Below, one piece after another: positions 21,320-22,227 of a DNA stretch of 22,227 nucleotides. The notes beneath the pieces were generated by a model. It was given only the letters and a program-made list of their open reading frames with translations, was not told the origin of the DNA and ran no database searches. Position 1 is the first letter of the stretch, and each line of letters starts with the position of its first letter. Made by a program: the position numbers and the translations under genes. Where the stretch lies: IMG/VR virus record IMGVR_UViG_3300046524_000001, positions 1-22,227 of that record; one strand, 5' to 3'. The DNA is from a virus.

Positions 21320-22227
21320 TCACACGAAGTAGCCGCGCCCGGTCCGCTTCTTCACCTTCTTGCCTCGCGCACGCATCTCGTACAGCGCCTCATGCGCCAG
21401 CATCAGGGCGGCGTAGGCGTCGATCTTGCGGGGCGAGTCCTTGCTCTCCTTACCGAAGGAGATGCCGTAGTTGTTGGTCCGGCGCCGAGCGTTGAGAACG
21501 TGGCGGCGGAGAGTGAGGTCACCGTCATGCGCGAGCTTCGCGTCGAAGATGGAACGCATCAGGCGCTCATGCGCCAGCGTCACCGTCTTCTGCGAACCAC
21601 GCATGTCCCAGCCGATCGCGTCCTTGCCGGTAGGCGAGGAGACCGCCAGGCGGCTCCCGTACGTCTCCGACCAGTCAGCGATGTACGACTCCCACAGGGC
21701 CACGTCGGCGAAGAACGCCTGCGGCTCGAAGAGGCGGAACGCCTCATGCACCTGCGAGTCAACCTCCGAGCGAGGCACTGTCCAGTCCTCGCCCTGCGGG
21801 CCGTCTGGCTTCTCCCAGACGCCGAGCACGAAGGCGCACATGTCCCGAACGCGCAGCGCGATGAGCGCTGTTGCGTCCGAGCTCTTACCGCCGTCGAACC
21901 CGAGGACGATCTCGTCGCCAGGCTTCAGCACCTTGGAGTCGTCGAGCAGGCCATCCCACTCGGCCGGCCCGTAGATCGCATCCTCTTCGGCGACGATCTG
22001 ATTGAGCCACATACGGCGAGAGCGAGACGGAGCGATCGTCGCGTCCATCACGGACTGGATGATCGAGTCGACGTTCAGCCAGACCGCGTCGCCCCGAATT
22101 TTCGGGATGACGATCCGCAGCGCAAGCGCCGTCAGCGGGGTCTTGGCGTGAGCCTCGATCGAGTCGTACATGAACCCGATGTCGGCCATGCGGCCTTCGA
22201 GGATCTTGTTGAACGACTCGCGCATCC
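21320..22227 (-). CDS. Terminase large subunit, C-terminal (nuclease) part (runs off right edge)
   Basis: The frame is open through base 22227, so the start and the ATPase part lie outside the window. About 302 codons are visible. Counting from MRESFNK, residues about 105-122 are IVLGFDGGKSSDATALI, the first Asp motif (D111) of the RNase H-like nuclease. FFADVALWESYIADW (D174) and IDAYAALMLAHEALYEM (D269) fit the second and third acidic positions. The nuclease cuts concatemeric DNA during packaging. It ends KKRTGRGYFV. The 33-bp gap to the portal contains TGTGCAA, a partial match to the late-operon motif. Confidence 0.92.
   Translation of the reverse strand, partial: MRESFNKILEGRMADIGFMYDSIEAHAKTPLTALALRIVIPKIRGDAVWLNVDSIIQSVMDATIAPSRSRRMWLNQIVAEEDAIYGPAEWDGLLDDSKVLKPGDEIVLGFDGGKSSDATALIALRVRDMCAFVLGVWEKPDGPQGEDWTVPRSEVDSQVHEAFRLFEPQAFFADVALWESYIADWSETYGSRLAVSSPTGKDAIGWDMRGSQKTVTLAHERLMRSIFDAKLAHDGDLTLRRHVLNARRRTNNYGISFGKESKDSPRKIDAYAALMLAHEALYEMRARGKKVKKRTGRGYFV

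Overview
The window is a stretch of a tailed double-stranded DNA phage (siphovirus) genome of an actinobacterial host, most likely Streptomyces. This rests on the high GC content with G/C-rich third codon positions, many GTG starts, a long tape measure protein, and a classic head-tail-lysis gene order. Product names come from protein motifs and synteny; no database search was possible.

Nearly everything is on the minus strand and is best read from right to left. The late operon begins at the right edge with the C-terminal part of the large terminase, followed by the portal, a MuF-like minor head protein, the scaffold and the major capsid protein. Then come four small connector, neck and tail-terminator genes and the major tail protein. 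Next are a tail-assembly chaperone pair joined by a -1 frameshift, the tape measure, the distal tail protein and a Gp37-like tail hub protein. These are followed by a small tail protein, a 732-residue modular fibre, a 168-residue tail protein and a fibre ending in an S74-type intramolecular chaperone. The operon closes with a lysis cassette (membrane/coiled-coil protein, amidase endolysin, small holin-like protein) and a bidirectional terminator at about 2.2 kb. Most genes abut or overlap by 1 to 4 bases, so translational coupling is likely.

The left 2.2 kb is regulatory or early DNA. The one plus-strand gene (1866-2177) is divergent from a putative helix-turn-helix gene (1274-1729), and the gap between them holds several perfect inverted repeats. 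Further left, a good actinobacterial-type promoter drives a single-pass membrane protein gene. That gene runs into the 5' part of a RecB/Cas4-like exonuclease gene cut off by the left edge, so the replication/recombination module probably continues outside the window.

The most notable non-coding signal is a 14-bp motif, TGTGCAAGTNNCGC, found six times. It lies in RNA hairpins on both sides of the major capsid gene and after the major tail gene, twice inside the lysis membrane-protein gene, and once just downstream of the left promoter. It may set expression of late genes or act as an operator. No integrase, tRNA, CRISPR array or insertion sequence was seen.
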